From Tricholoma matsutake (lineage: Eukaryota > Basidiomycota > Agaricomycetes > Agaricales > Tricholomataceae): a stretch of 64,000 nt of DNA. The DNA lies in contig AP026548.1 of NCBI GenBank assembly GCA_026075535.2, positions 5,394,001 through 5,458,000 of the forward strand, in the 5' to 3' direction. The notes under the pieces are model-generated. The model worked only from the letters and a program-made list of their open reading frames with translations, made no database searches and was not told where the DNA came from. Positions within the stretch are counted from its first letter, which is position 1, and each line of letters starts with the position of its first letter. The translations under genes were made by a program, and so were the position numbers. Shown here piece by piece: positions 1 through 11,811 of this stretch.

Positions 1-99
1 GTACGGTACAGAAGTTCATGATTGGGCTATTGTATTTAAGGCATTCAGCACTGTAAAGATCCGGCTAGTCTCAATGTAACACCGGAGGCATTTTCCAGC
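1..99. other. flank left of the palindromic element
   Basis: I see no gene or repeat of note in this stretch. It is the sequence into which the palindromic element that follows was inserted. Confidence 0.5.
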
Positions 100-102
100 T
101 CA

Positions 103-3100
103 CACTGGGTGCAGGGCACAATACCCCTGATGGGGTATTATGTAAGTATCTTGGAAGTATTCCTAATACTGTCAAGATACTAGCCCAGAAGTATGTTGCA
201 AGTATGCTGATTGTTGATTACCATACCTCCACATTAGTAACTTGTACATATTGTAACTGTATTCGGAATGTCTTGGCTGAAAGATAATACAATATTTCCT
301 CCCTACTATCACAATAATATTAAGATACTTCTAATGGAGTATTGAAGTGAAAGATCAAAATATTTTTCAAGTACTGAGAAGGCAGTAACTTGGTGGTATT
401 GAGGTAATTTCCTCAGTACTACCAAGATACTATCTACAATACTATCAAGGTGATATCACAATACTCTGCTTGGGATATGTTAGCAATGCAATGGAAAAGA
501 TCTAGAAAACCTCTGTGTCAGTATGCTTGAAATATCATGGAAGTACACAAACAAAAAGAGTAGTCATACACCCCATACCTTCACCATACTAAAGCCAGGG
601 AATATTGGAAGTATTGAAGTGTTGTTTATTCAATACTGTCAAACTACTCTATGGGAAGTATATAAGAAGAAATTTGATAAATTGGGAAAGTATTATTAGC
701 AGATGTCTGCACATGCAGGTCTGATGTTGCAAGTATCCACTTCCATGTCTGAGCACCTACACACTGGCTGGACAGTAAGATACTTCTGAGAAGGAGTATT
801 CTGGAAATAGTCCTAATACTGCCACCATACTCACCAAGGGATATTTTGCCAGTATGCATACCAATCTAGAATACTACTTCAGTACCTTCAGCACTATCAA
901 AATATAGTACAATACTGTCAAAATACTTCTAGTGAAGTATGTTGACAATGTTGGGAATACTGTCAGGATACTTTCACAGTACCTCTCAGGCAGTATTGTG
1001 CCTTGCACCCAGTGACGTACCTGAGTAAGTACTTGGATGTACAACATGGATTTGCAAGTGGTACTTGAGTACATACCTGGACACACAAGTAGATATCAAG
1101 TAGGTACTTGGATATACAAGTAAGGACTCAAAACAGTAGGTACTTGAATAAGTACCAGTCCAGTATGTACTTGAATAAGTCTCAGTATGTACTTGAATAA
1201 GTACTGGTATGTACTTGAATAAGTACAGGTATGGTATGTACTAGTACCAGTATGTACTTGAATAAGTCCCAGTATGTACTTGAATAAGTACCAGTATGTA
1301 CTTGAATAAGTCCCAGTATGTACTTGAATAAGTACCGGTATGTACTTGAATAAGTCCCAGTATGTACTTGAATAAGTACTGGTATGTACTTGAATAAGTA
1401 CCGGTATGTACTTGAATAAGTCCCGGTATGTACTTGAATAAGTACCAGTAAGTACTTGAATAAGTACCAGTAAGTACCAGTATGTACTTGAATAAGTACC
1501 GGTAAGTACTGGTAAGTACCGGTATGTACTTGAATAAGTACCGGTAAGTACTGGTAAGTACCGGTATGTACTTGAATAAGTACCGGTAAGTACTGGTAAG
1601 TACCGGTATGTACTTGAATAAGTACCGGTAAGTACTGGTAAGTACCGGTATGTACTTGAATATGTACCGGTATGTACTTGGATAAGTACCAGTACTTACC
1701 AGTACTTACCAGTACTTACCAGTACTTACCAGTACTTACCAGTACTTACCAGTACTTACCAGTACTTACCAGTACTTACCAGTACTTACCAGTACTTACC
1801 AGTACTTACCAGTACTTACCAGTACTTACCAGTACTTACCAGTACTTACCAGTACTTACCAGTACTTACCAGTACTTATTCAAGTACATACCAGTACTTA
1901 TTCAAGTACATACCAGTACTTACCAGTACTTACCAGTACTTATTCAAGTACATACCAGTACTTACCAGTACTTACCAGTACTTATTCAAGTACATACCAG
2001 TACTTATTCAAGTACATACCGGTACTTACCGGTACTTACCGGTACTTATTCAAGTACATACCGGTACTTATACCAGTACTTATTCAAGTACATACCGGGA
2101 CTTATTCAAGTACATACCGGGACTTATTCAAGTACATACCGGACTGGTACTTATTCAAGTACCTACTGTTTTGAGTCCTTACTTGTATATCCAAGTACCT
2201 ACTTGATATCTACTTGTGTGTCCAGGTATGTACTCAAGTACCACTTGCAAATCCATGTTGTACATCCAAGTACTTACTCAGGTACGTCACTGGGTGCAAG
2301 GCACAATACTGCCTGAGAGGTACTGTGAAAGTATCCTGACAGTATTCCCAACATTGTCAACATACTTCACTAGAAGTATTTTGACAGTATTGTACTATAT
2401 TTTGATAGTGCTGAAGGTACTGAAGTAGTATTCTAGATTGGTATGCATACTGGCAAAATATCCCTTGGTGAGTATGGTGGCAGTATTAGGACTATTTCCA
2501 GAATACTCCTTCTCAGAAGTATCTTACTGTCCAGCCAGTGTGTAGGTGCTCAGACATGGAAGTGGATACTTGCAACATCAGACCTGCATGTGCAGACATC
2601 TGCTAATAATACTTTCCCAATTTATCAAATTTCTTCTTATATACTTCCCATAGAGTAGTTTGACAGTATTGAATAAACAACACTTCAATACTTCCAATAT
2701 TCCCTGGCTTTAGTATGGTGAAGGTATGGGGTGTATGACTACTCTTTTTGTTTGTGTACTTCCATGATATTTCAAGCATACTGACACAGAGGTTTTCTAG
2801 ATCTTTTCCATTGCATTGCTAACATATCCCAAGCAGAGTATTGTGATATCACCTTGATAGTATTGTAGATAGTATCTTGGTAGTACTGAGGAAATTACCT
2901 CAATACCACCAAGTTACTGCCTTCTCAGTACTTGAAAAATATTTTGATCTTTCACTTCAATACTCCATTAGAAGTATCTTAATATTATTGTGATAGTAGG
3001 GAGGAAATATTGTATTATCTTTCAGCCAAGACATTCCGAATACAGTTACAATATGTACAAGTTACTAATGTGGAGGTATGGTAATCAACAATCAGCATAC

Positions 3101-3199
3101 TTGCAACATACTTCTGGGCTAGTATCTTGACAGTATTAGGAATACTTCCAAGATACTTACATAATACCCCATCAGGGGTATTGTGCCCTGCACCCAGTG
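103..3199. mobile_element. palindromic CACTA-like non-autonomous element
   Basis: The element begins CACTGGGTGC and ends with the exact inverse, and is flanked by TCA on both sides (100-102 and 3200-3202). CACTR termini and a 3-bp duplication are hallmarks of the CACTA/EnSpm (CMC) superfamily. The two halves are inverted copies: any position x in the left arm matches 3302-x in the right arm, and this register holds from the ends to about 1144/2158 without net indel. Short ORFs in the two arms are identical. No transposase is encoded, so it would depend on a CACTA enzyme in trans. Short AGTAT/ATACT motifs are scattered through both arms like CACTA subterminal repeats. Read-through transcription would give a hairpin RNA over 1 kb long. 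Confidence 0.75.
1144..2158. repeat. tandem-repeat core of the palindrome
   Basis: The centre of the palindrome consists of tandem units built from GTACTTGAATAAGTACC (about 20-22 bp) and of about 20 head-to-tail copies of the 10-mer AGTACTTACC at 1685-1880. The 214-residue ORF at 1672-2316 is only a translation of these repeats (YQYLPVLTST periods) and is not a gene. Confidence 0.9.
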
Positions 3200-3202
3200 T
3201 CA

Positions 3203-3326
3203 TGTTGTGTTGACATGAGTTCATCTCATATCTTCGGCAGATCATCTAGCAATGATGTGCATATGTGGCCTCCAGCATCTGGAAATCGGCAGGGGTCTGG
3301 TATGACTAGACAGATTTGATCAATGA
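3203..3326. other. spacer between palindrome and retrotransposon
   Basis: This is short unique sequence. Its right half (from about 3293, GTATGACTAGACAGATTTGA) recurs at about 12207, so the retrotransposon sits inside a tandemly repeated host sequence. Confidence 0.5.
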
Positions 3327-3331
3327 TTAAC

Positions 3332-3596
3332 TGTGACAGACTCAACCCTAACCAACTGTAAAACAGACAGTGTTTCTTATTTATTTCATCACCCCCCTTA
3401 CCCACCATTTCTTTGGCTATGGTACTGCCTTCACCCCTGAGCTCCTGTGTTATATTTATCCTATGAACCCCTATTTATCCTACAGTATAAATATTCTACA
3501 TACTTGTAGTTTACAATTCAGAATTCAGTTTCATTTTATCATGCCCCTCCTGTCCGAATTGAATGTGTGACAAAACTGTATCACGCTTTCGCCACA
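3332..3596 (+). repeat. 5' LTR of the Gypsy element
   Basis: The LTR is 265 bp, begins TGTGAC and ends GCCACA. It differs from the 3' LTR by about nine substitutions, all transitions by my reading, plus an 8-bp indel near its 3' end. Confidence 0.93.
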
Positions 3597-3761
3597 TATT
3601 TTGATGAGTACAGAAACTATCTGAAAAACCTCTCTCTGCTTTTATCCTTACGCCCTGATACTCTGTGGCTGATCACCCTGGACTTCACTGCTTATCGATG
3701 AAAGCCCCTTGTTATTTCCTCTGTCAACAAACTCTTTACAACTTTTTATCAAATCAAGAAA

Positions 3762-5472
3762 ATGTCCTACAAGCTGTGCAGCACGACTATACGTGTCCAA
3801 GGTGAGTTGATCCGTCCTTCTGCAGATGCTGGTTCATCTATCAGGGATGCCTCGATGCACCCTTTACCTTCCGCCCTAGCAGCCAGATCCTTCGTGGATG
3901 TGGTTGTGGCGAGATCCCCGTCGCCATCTCTTGACGGTGTTAGGAATTCCTCGGATGACCTAACTGCACGGGAGGGAGCGAATGCTTATACCAAGCCCAG
4001 AGTTGGCGAAATGCCCTCTGACAATGATGACGAAGGCTGTAGTGCCTTCACGTCGCCCCTCTTTGGTGTAGAAGAGGAAGAAGGAGAACCGTGGGTCACA
4101 GTCAAGCCATGAAGGTCCCGTAGTTTAGAATCTCTAAAGAAGAGTAATATTAGAGTCAGATTCCTATCCAAACATGCCAAAGCTAAGCAGGATCGAGACG
4201 ATCCTGTGCTGGAAGAGGCTGAGAAAGGTTTGACTCCAGACCAGCGTGAGCATATCTGGAAATGTAATGCTGTGTTAGGAACCAGCATAGGAACAGCTTC
4301 CTTGTGTGTCGAAGGTACCTCTGTTGTAAAAGGAAAGGGACCAGACCCCCAAAACTGGGGCAATACTGGCATTGACCCCGAAGAATTTGATGCTGACAGG
4401 CAAAAACATCAGTATGAATACTATAGTCAGAAAAGGAAGCTCGAGTTGGAGGAAGCAGGATCTGCTAAGTCTAGGAAAGAAAAAGAGAAAGCTCGCAAGA
4501 AAGACTCCAAGTCTAGTGACTGGGGTCCATTGGCCAATCTTGGAGCTGATTGGCTCGCTGGATTGAGCAAGAAATCCAAGCCTAGTAAAACTAAGAAAGG
4601 TCGAGCTGATGCATTACGACCTCTAGACCAGGTAGAAGCTAAGAGTTACCTTGGTCGCATTTTGGATGAAGTTTGGGAGGATAGCCAATCAGTTGATGGT
4701 GACGGGTCTTCACCCTCGTCGTCTTTGTCAAGCTCGTCAGATTCCTCTGACTCCAGTTCCAGCCATAGCAATTCCTCAGACTCTGGCATTTTGGGCAATG
4801 AGTTCTGAACTTATGGAAAGGACTCAACCAAGATATCCAGCAGGCTTTGTGGTGGAAAAGTTGAACCCTGAAGTCTCGTCCTGGAAAAGGGTTGTCAAAG
4901 CTGCTGAATGCTTCGAAGTGTCCAAAAGAGAAGGAACATCCAAAAGGGAATGGTCTGATGGTGACAATAATAATAATTCCCAAAGGTTTTCTTTGGAAAA
5001 CGGAGGGCGCCACCAAAATAAAACGCGAAACTTCAAATGTGAGAGAAGGCCATTCAACAATGGGAACAGCCATGAAAATTCACCGCCTCAGCAGAAGGGC
5101 TTTCGTCCAAGCAATTGGTGAGCTAACCAGTTGAGATCGTCGAAGACAGCCAATAATAGACCATCTGTGTCCATTTCTCAAAGTTCTAAGCCTTCGAAAC
5201 CCCAAATGAGTGAGAAGGAGAGAAATGAGCTGTTAGCTGCCAGGAAGTGCTTCAAATGTAAGGAACTGGGTCACCTAGCATGCCATTGTCCACAGGGTGC
5301 CTTCGTGAAGTCCGACAAATTGGGTAAAGCCCCAGGTTTACCCTCATATAAAATCAGGATTAACCTAGCTGAAGTAGATGAGTTGCGAGAGCTAGCAGAT
5401 ACCACAAAAGAGTTGCACGACCTACCATGTGGAGCAGTCTCATTTGTTTTCAACAGGGATTCCATATCTTGA
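3762..5472 (+). pseudogene. gag: gag-like region with CCHC zinc knuckle
   Basis: The first frame runs from 3762 to about 4808 and is broken only by TGA at 4110-4112. A frameshift near 4800 moves the continuation (4807-5472) into another frame, with TGA at 5119-5121. The product is hydrophilic, with a Lys-rich middle and a Ser-rich stretch around 4710-4790. It ends in a CX2CX4HX4C zinc knuckle (CFKCKELGHLACHC, about 5248-5290), the RNA-binding motif of nucleocapsid proteins. Its position directly after the LTR fits gag. Confidence 0.75.
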
Positions 5473-6320
5473 GAATTCTGAGGAATGTTTTCCTATTATG
5501 GGTGATGCGCCCACACTTATAGCTGAGGCACAGCTCCAATGCGTGCAGCCTTACCCGGGGGATGATCTGAAAAAACCTGTAATGGAAGATCATTGTTTTG
5601 AACTAGTTTGGATACCAGAAAAGGAAAATGTTTACCTTATTAATGACCTGCAACATGATTCCTTCGATGACCCAGCAGGATACAGCATTGAAATAAATAA
5701 AGAACAGTTGCTTGATCCTGAATTCAATTGCCCCAAGTGGTATGTGGATCAACTTGTCCAAAAGCTATTCCCACACATACCCCAGTCGGTTGCTCGAAAT
5801 CATCACCCCAGAATATATGACTACTATATGGGCGACATCTATCTTGACATGTTAGCATGTCGACTGAAACTTGGAGTGCATATATTCCCTGCTCCAATAA
5901 ATCAGCCTGATGACAAGCAGGCATTAAGCCACTTCCGTTTTGAGAGGCGAGAACATACTTGCTTCGTCATTGACTATGGCGAGCATATGCTGACTGAGAT
6001 CAGCATAGACCTTCTGGCTAGACCGCAGTTCAGAATACTGCAGTGGTATAATAAGCGCATTAGTGAGAAGTGTAAAGCACAGAAAATTGTGCAGCCCACT
6101 TACTTCTTGAGTAAAAACAAGCGAGACCACACCAATTGGGGACATGCTCGCAGTTTCAGCTGCTGAAATACTTGCATTAGCTGAACCATATCCTGGAGAT
6201 ACTGCCGCTTACAATTGTAACTGAAGATGGCGATTGAAAGAACGCTGTTTCCAGCTGAAGCGGGTCTCTAAAAGTCATTACATGATTAAGGATTCATTAT
6301 GATGAACCGAGTCATTTATT
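5429..6320 (+). pseudogene. repeated-module region between gag and protease
   Basis: This part, continuing to about 6900 in the next frame, holds four diverged copies of a module of about 70-80 residues. Each has a PYPGD-like start (QPYPGDD, a degenerate second copy, EPYPGDT, GPYPGDE), a middle with an aromatic and a Y.I.D pattern, and an end of the form F....WY (CPKWYVDQ, ILQWYNKR, LSKWYAEE, IFRWYDKQ). Copy 3 is broken by stops between 6220 and 6320. I know similar modules from Agaricomycete Gypsy elements but no function for them. It overlaps the gag frame by a few dozen bases, which could allow frameshift expression, though decay may have created the overlap. Confidence 0.55.
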
Positions 6321-7529
6321 TTGACTGAACATCTTCGTACACCAGGGTTTACATTGTCGAAGTGGTATGCTGAAGAGTGTGAGATCCAAGACGTGTCTCC
6401 ACCCTCAGTTTTGCATGAAAGGTTCCACTATCTGGTAAATGGAGATACACTAGCAAATGCTGCGGCTTCATTGCTACAGGAAGGAGGCCCCTACCCAGGG
6501 GATGAATATCATTTCATTATTGAAAAATGGTTTGAGGTCTTACCAGATCTGAAAAGCCAGAAACAATATCTCATTCTGGATTATATGCAAAACCTCGAGA
6601 CTCAATTACCTAGATACCTCCTTGAGGATAGTGACTTCGATATCTTCAGGTGGTATGACAAGCAATTGAGTAAACCGTGTGTGGTAGAGCCACATGAAGA
6701 AAACCACTTGCTTCTGGATGAAGATTACTTCTTCTTTGTGCTCGAGGAACCCCTCGAAGATCCGGAATGGGCCTACATTGTAAACCAAGTCTATCACAAT
6801 GTGTCTGCAGTAATATCCTCACGCTTGACACTGCCCGAGGACATCATTGAGCTTGAGTTAAATGGAGTACAAGTTCCACAGGATCAACTTTCCGCTATCG
6901 AGCGGAACACTGTGACAACTTGGGATGCTATGCGGGTGGTTCCAAAACCAGTTGTGGTTGTCGCATGGATCAATGGACAAAGTGTCCATGCTCTAGTTGA
7001 CTCAGGATCGCTTGGCGATTTTATATCTATGACTTTAGCAGATCAATTGCAAGTAAAGCAAATTAATTTAGCTAAACCCTTACCATTGCAAATGGCAGTC
7101 CAGGGTTCTAGATCAAAAGTAAATGCTGGAACAGAAGTTCAGTTTCAGTACCAAGATATCAAAGAAGAATGTTACTTTGATATAATCAACATATCCAACT
7201 ATGATCTAATCCTCGGAACACCTTGGTTATTTCAGCACCAGGTAACTTTTGGATTGAACCCTTCAACCATAGTAGTTGGAAGTGCCAAGGCTCAACCTTT
7301 AAGGGGAGAGTCAGTAACCAGAATTGCCTCTCGACCAATGGATACATACAATGATCGAATTGATAGAGTTTGTGACGAGCTGTTGGGATATGCTGAGCCG
7401 ATATGTGTTGAGCACATTCAGCATGATTTACCACTCCTGCCACTCTGCGCAATCAATCACATGATTCCACTGATTGATGCAGAAAAGGTCTACCCATGGT
7501 GGCCTGTGCGCTGCCCAGAAGCGCTATGA
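6321..7529 (+). pseudogene. module copies plus retropepsin-like aspartic protease
   Basis: The open frame is 402 codons. The N-terminal part carries module copies 3 (end) and 4. From about 6955 a retropepsin fold is recognisable: the active-site motif ALVDSGSLGDFIS lies near 6990-7030, and the flap and C-terminal part follow with NYDLILGTPWL near 7197-7232. This protease would process the polyprotein. The frame stops at TGA 7527-7529, and the same frame resumes at 7590 with the start of reverse transcriptase. The stop therefore looks like a point mutation rather than a gene boundary. Confidence 0.8.
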
Positions 7530-7589
7530 CTGCAGTGGACAGCCAAACGGGATGCATATCTTTGTACTGGCCATTGGAAGCAGTCTACA

Positions 7590-8700
7590 GTGACTACCAT
7601 GGCTCCAATGTTGCTGATTGTAAAACCAGGAATGAATCCACTGCTCTTGCATTGCGTTAATGATTTTCGCATGAGAAATTTGAACACAAAGAAGATGGCC
7701 TCACCTTTACCGAATGTTGGGGGAATTCTTCATCGTATTTCCAGTAAGGTCTACTGGTCATTGATGGACATGAAGGATGCATTCGAACAGATCCGTATCA
7801 TACCCAAGCATGTACCTCGGACAGCTGTCACTACTCCATGGTCAGCATGGTTGTACAGCAGGGAGATTGTAACACACCTGCCACTTGTCAGGCGCTGATG
7901 AACCACATATTTACCGCATATCTCGGCGTTTGGATGGACGTGTACTTGGATGATATAATTATCTATTCGAGTACACTTGAAGAACATGTCGAACAAGTAA
8001 AAATTGTTATCGACATCCTTACGAGAGAAAATTTTTACCTTAGTAAATGAAAACTTCAGCTTCTTTGTAAGAGGTTGAAGGTCCTTGGCCATGTAATAGA
8101 TGCTGATGGAATCCACATGGATCCTGCTAAAATCAGCAGTGTGTTGGCATGGAGAGTACCCACGAACAGGGACTTACTTCATGGGTTTCTGGGATCGGTT
8201 GGTTATCTTGCGGATGATCTCATGAATGTTTGGGTGCCTATGGGAGTGCTGACAGCATTAATGGGTGACATGGTACCATTTCGCTGGGAGTTTACTCACC
8301 AATGTGCCTTCGAGCAGATAAAAGAAATAGTTGCAGCGAGCAGAAGTCGTTCCTGCGTTCCACTAAATTACAGTGCTGAGGCCGATCCGATCTACATGGT
8401 GACAGATGGTTGTGCCACAGGCATATCCAGGCTGGTCAGCCAAGGAAAGGACTGGCGCGGTGCTAGAGTTGCAGCCTTCTACTCAGCAAAGCTAAATTCT
8501 GCCCAGCAGAATTACGCGGTCCATGAAATCAAAATGTTTGCTGGCGTCGAAATGATGCTATGGCATCGAGATATCCTGCAAGGAATACACTTCAAGTGGA
8601 TAACCGATCATAAAGGATTAATTCACCTTTTAAATTAGAAAGACCTAACTGGATGTCAGGCATGTTGGCTGGACAAGATATCCGAGTTTGATTTCAAAGT
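7590..8700 (+). pseudogene. pol: reverse transcriptase and RNase H
   Basis: The palm domain has SLMDMKDAFEQIR (first catalytic Asp) near 7757-7795 and the catalytic YLDD near 7946. A small deletion near 7837 removes part of the segment before MVS and shifts frame. TGA near 8048 and TAG at 8636-8638 interrupt the thumb/connection and the RNase H. RNase H is recognisable from DPIYMVTDGCATGIS onwards to WITDHKGLIHLL. The sequence then leads into PGVENVLADALSR, the usual link to integrase. RT copies the RNA genome to DNA and RNase H removes the RNA template. Confidence 0.88.
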
Positions 8701-8707
8701 TATCTAT

Positions 8708-10333
8708 GTGCCAGGGGTAGAAAATGTTTTAGCAGATGCACTAAGCCGCATCTACTCAAATGATGCACCTGGGACTGTTCATTCTGAGGCAGAGTACACC
8801 CAACATGATGATAGTCAGGTAAATATTGAATTCCATGGAATTTCCATGCCATTGCTGGCTGGGGTCGAGGCTGTGGCAGAAAGGCGGTCTTGGATGCGTA
8901 AACTCCCTAGTCCAGCTGAGACGGGTCATCCAGAAACTGGGGCAGAATTTGTGCGACGTGTAAAAGACCATTTTGTCCTCTTGGGTCCACGAGTACAAAA
9001 GGAGGGCAAGGGTAGCACACCTAAACCACAACAACATGATGAGCATAGTGCAGAGAGTGAGCACACACACACCCAGAAACCTTCAAGTGAAGATACAACT
9101 CATAAACCACATCAATGCAATGAGAATGGTGTAGAGAGTGGAGGCGACATAACAGATACACAAAGTCCCTCAAACTCTGTGTTAGGCGCTCAGATATCTT
9201 TGTCCGCGCAAAATGCCGCTTCTGATCGAAGGGTGCCCACCCTGACCACACATAACCAAATAAACTTTCCAGGTGATGAGTTCGCCAAATTTGACAGCTC
9301 GATCCTGGAAATCTCACTTATTAAGGCAGTGTCTGGAGGGCAGGATGGCATAGACTTGCTAGAAGCAATAAAAAATAAATATATTGAAGATCCATTCTTT
9401 AAGAATGTGGCAGAACACCCAAGAGAGTTCAAAAACTTTGAAGTAACTAAGGATGGGCTAGTGTACTTGAAAACTCAGGGACACAAACTTGTGTGTATAC
9501 CGAAAGTGACAGTCAATGGATGGAATGTCCAGGAAATTGTAATATCAGGAGCACACTCCTTACTAGCTCACTTAGGCACCCACAAAACCCTTGATTATCT
9601 TTGGGACCACATGTGGTGGAAAGAAATGGTAAATGATACGAGAATCTATTGCGAAACTTGCCAAACCTGTAAGCAGAGCAAGCCGGCCAATCAAAAACCA
9701 TATGGCTTACTGAATCCACTTCCAATCCCAGCGCAACCCTGGGAATCAATTGGAGTCGACTTTATTGGTCCTTTGCCTGAGTCTAAAAATAGAGATGGAA
9801 CATTTGATTCAATTACTGTTGTAATTGACTTATTGACTGCAATGGTACATCTTATACCAAGTAGAACAGATTATGCTGCTCAGCAAATTGCTGAACTCAT
9901 GTTTCAACATATATATAAGCTACATGGTTTACCCAAACACATTATAAGCGATAGAGATGTGCTGTTTACTAGTGAATTCTGGCAGCACCTACACAAATTA
10001 ATCGGCACTAAGTTAAAAATGTCGAGTGCCTATCACCCACAGATGGATGGCTCCACTGAGTGTGTGAACAGGACAGTAATGCAAATGTTGCACCAATGTA
10101 TCGGCCTGGATCAGAGGGACTGGGTCGCAAAATTACCTGCAGTGGAATTTGCCATCAATTCCGCCCAATCTGAAAGTATGGGATTTGCGCCTTTCTTCCT
10201 AAATGCCGGACGCATGCCGAGAACAATGATATGGGAATATTCGGGCCCTAATGAGTATCCTGGTGTCCGGAATTTTGCCCTGCAACACAAACTGGCTTTG
10301 ATACAGGTGCATGACAGCATATTAGCTGCATGA
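8708..10333 (+). pseudogene. Ty3/Gypsy integrase
   Basis: The frame covers 541 codons. After a low-complexity linker, the HHCC zinc motif is visible (HSLLAHLGTHKT ... YCETCQTC, about 9550-9670). The catalytic core follows: GVDFIGPL (first Asp), SDRDVLF (second Asp), then DGSTECVNRT (Glu). All three DDE residues are present. Integrase inserts the cDNA into host chromatin. The frame ends at TGA 10331-10333 in a context (LAA-stop-VKQTRDANK) where Arg is expected, and the same frame continues into the C-terminal domain. Confidence 0.9.
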
Positions 10334-10369
10334 GTAAAACAGACCCGTGATGCCAACAAATGGCGCTGT

Positions 10370-11005
10370 ATGAGCCCCTTTGTAACCGGAGATTTGTGTT
10401 ATATTTCAACTAGGAATATCTCTTTCCCAAAAGGGTATGCATGCAAGCTTGTACCTAAATACATTGGTCCCTACAAAATTTTAGAGGACTTTGGCAATTA
10501 TTCCTATAGGATTGAGCTACCTACTCACCTAAAGCAAAGAGGTGTTCATGATGTATACCATGCATCCTTGTTAAGAATCCATGTGCCGAATGATGATCGG
10601 TTATTTCTGGGGCACTTAGATACCCAATTAGGAAACCAGGATACCCCTGACAGAGAATGGGCCGTTGAGCGCATTGAAGAGCACATTGGTGCTAGGACTG
10701 ATGCCATCTTCAAAATGAGGTGGAAGTCTGGAGACATCACCTGGATGCCATATTATCAAATTGAGCATCTTGATGCACTTAGGGCATACTTTGAGTTATT
10801 GGGAATTGAAAAAATCCATGAGCTACGAAGGAGCATCCCGTCTCTACCAGGGGCTACTATGGGTGCTAATGGACCAGATAAAACAAATGTTCCCCCTCCT
10901 ACACTTCAATCCACAGACCCCAGACTTGCTTTGACATCCTCTCTCACTCTCAGCTCCATGTCTCTCATCATTGACCATTCCACCATGTCCCATCTCAACC
11001 TCTGA
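10370..11005 (+). pseudogene. integrase C-terminus: GPY/F module and chromodomain-like segment
   Basis: The segment begins in the frame left by the integrase stop. KLVPKYIGPYKI and the RIELP...VHDVYHASLL pattern are the GPY/F module. REWAVERIEEHIGARTD followed by FKMRWKSGDITWMPYYQI matches a chromodomain, the targeting module of chromoviruses that binds methylated histone. This assigns the element to the chromovirus branch. Confidence 0.78.
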
Positions 11006-11227
11006 CATTCACCTGATGGGATCTTCACCCTCACTAATCCTGACAATGCCAACCATCTGATTACTGCTACTGATAGCGACGTACGCAGCTTCATTGACTA
11101 TGATCAGAAAATCCGCAATGGGAACGTTACCACTGCCAAGCCTGCAGGGTATGAAATATTTGCCTGATTCTTCAACAGTCTGGCCAGTAGCTGCCAAATA
11201 CAGTTTAGTACAATCAATCAGAAAACT

Positions 11228-11779
11228 ATGGAATGTGTGGCAACAGGAATAGCGCCCACTTACAAAACTTTCCAAATTGGGAAACAAAGTACTCAGCACT
11301 TGGCATGCATGTCAACAGGTGGGTGGATCCCACGAAATGCCCCTCCCGATTCCACCGATGCTACTAGCTACATGCCTTCCATCAAGTTCCACTCCAATGG
11401 CAGAACCACATACTCTAGCCATGAACAGGCTACCATCACTCGTTTGTTGTTGCACGCAGCCACCCAGTTTCTTAAAGGGAAAGATGCAGCCATAGCTCGA
11501 CATGCGAAACAGGGCTCGCCATATCCTCCTGAGGCCTCTCAGATTTGCCCCAGTGACAAACAACAACAGGCACACGCTGCAAAATGCACTGGTGCTGCTG
11601 AAAGCAGTGCACGCGATGGGCCTAGCACGATGGAGATTGACAATGAGCAATTGATTTCAGACACTGAATCCCCAGAGATTCTTGAGGCTATCAAAGCTAT
11701 GAAGGGTGCTTCCAAGAAAAAGAAAGAAGCCATGGGTAATCAGAAGTCTTCCGCCCCAGCTGCTGCTGGGGCAAACTAA
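11228..11779 (+). CDS. extra 3' ORF of the retrotransposon
   Basis: This 183-codon frame lies between the chromodomain segment and the 3' LTR. It is in the same register as integrase, so it may be the tail of the same polyprotein with interruptions between 11005 and 11228. It has a Ser/Gln/Ala-rich middle, an acidic patch and a Lys-rich end (KGASKKKKEAM). I recognise no domain. A non-structural tail of the polyprotein is the simplest reading. Confidence 0.4.
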   Translation: MECVATGIAPTYKTFQIGKQSTQHLACMSTGGWIPRNAPPDSTDATSYMPSIKFHSNGRTTYSSHEQATITRLLLHAATQFLKGKDAAIARHAKQGSPYPPEASQICPSDKQQQAHAAKCTGAAESSARDGPSTMEIDNEQLISDTESPEILEAIKAMKGASKKKKEAMGNQKSSAPAAAGAN

Positions 11780-11811
11780 GCGGTTTGCTGCGTCAACCGC
11801 TGGAGGGCATA

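Noticed and set aside
1685..1880. CRISPR-like regular repeat
   Set aside because: The units are contiguous 10-mers without spacers, in a eukaryotic transposon; it is a minisatellite.
1672..2316. 214-codon ORF with YQYLPVLTST repeats
   Set aside because: It is a translation of the 10-bp and 22-bp tandem repeats at the palindrome centre; stop-free only because of the repeat period.
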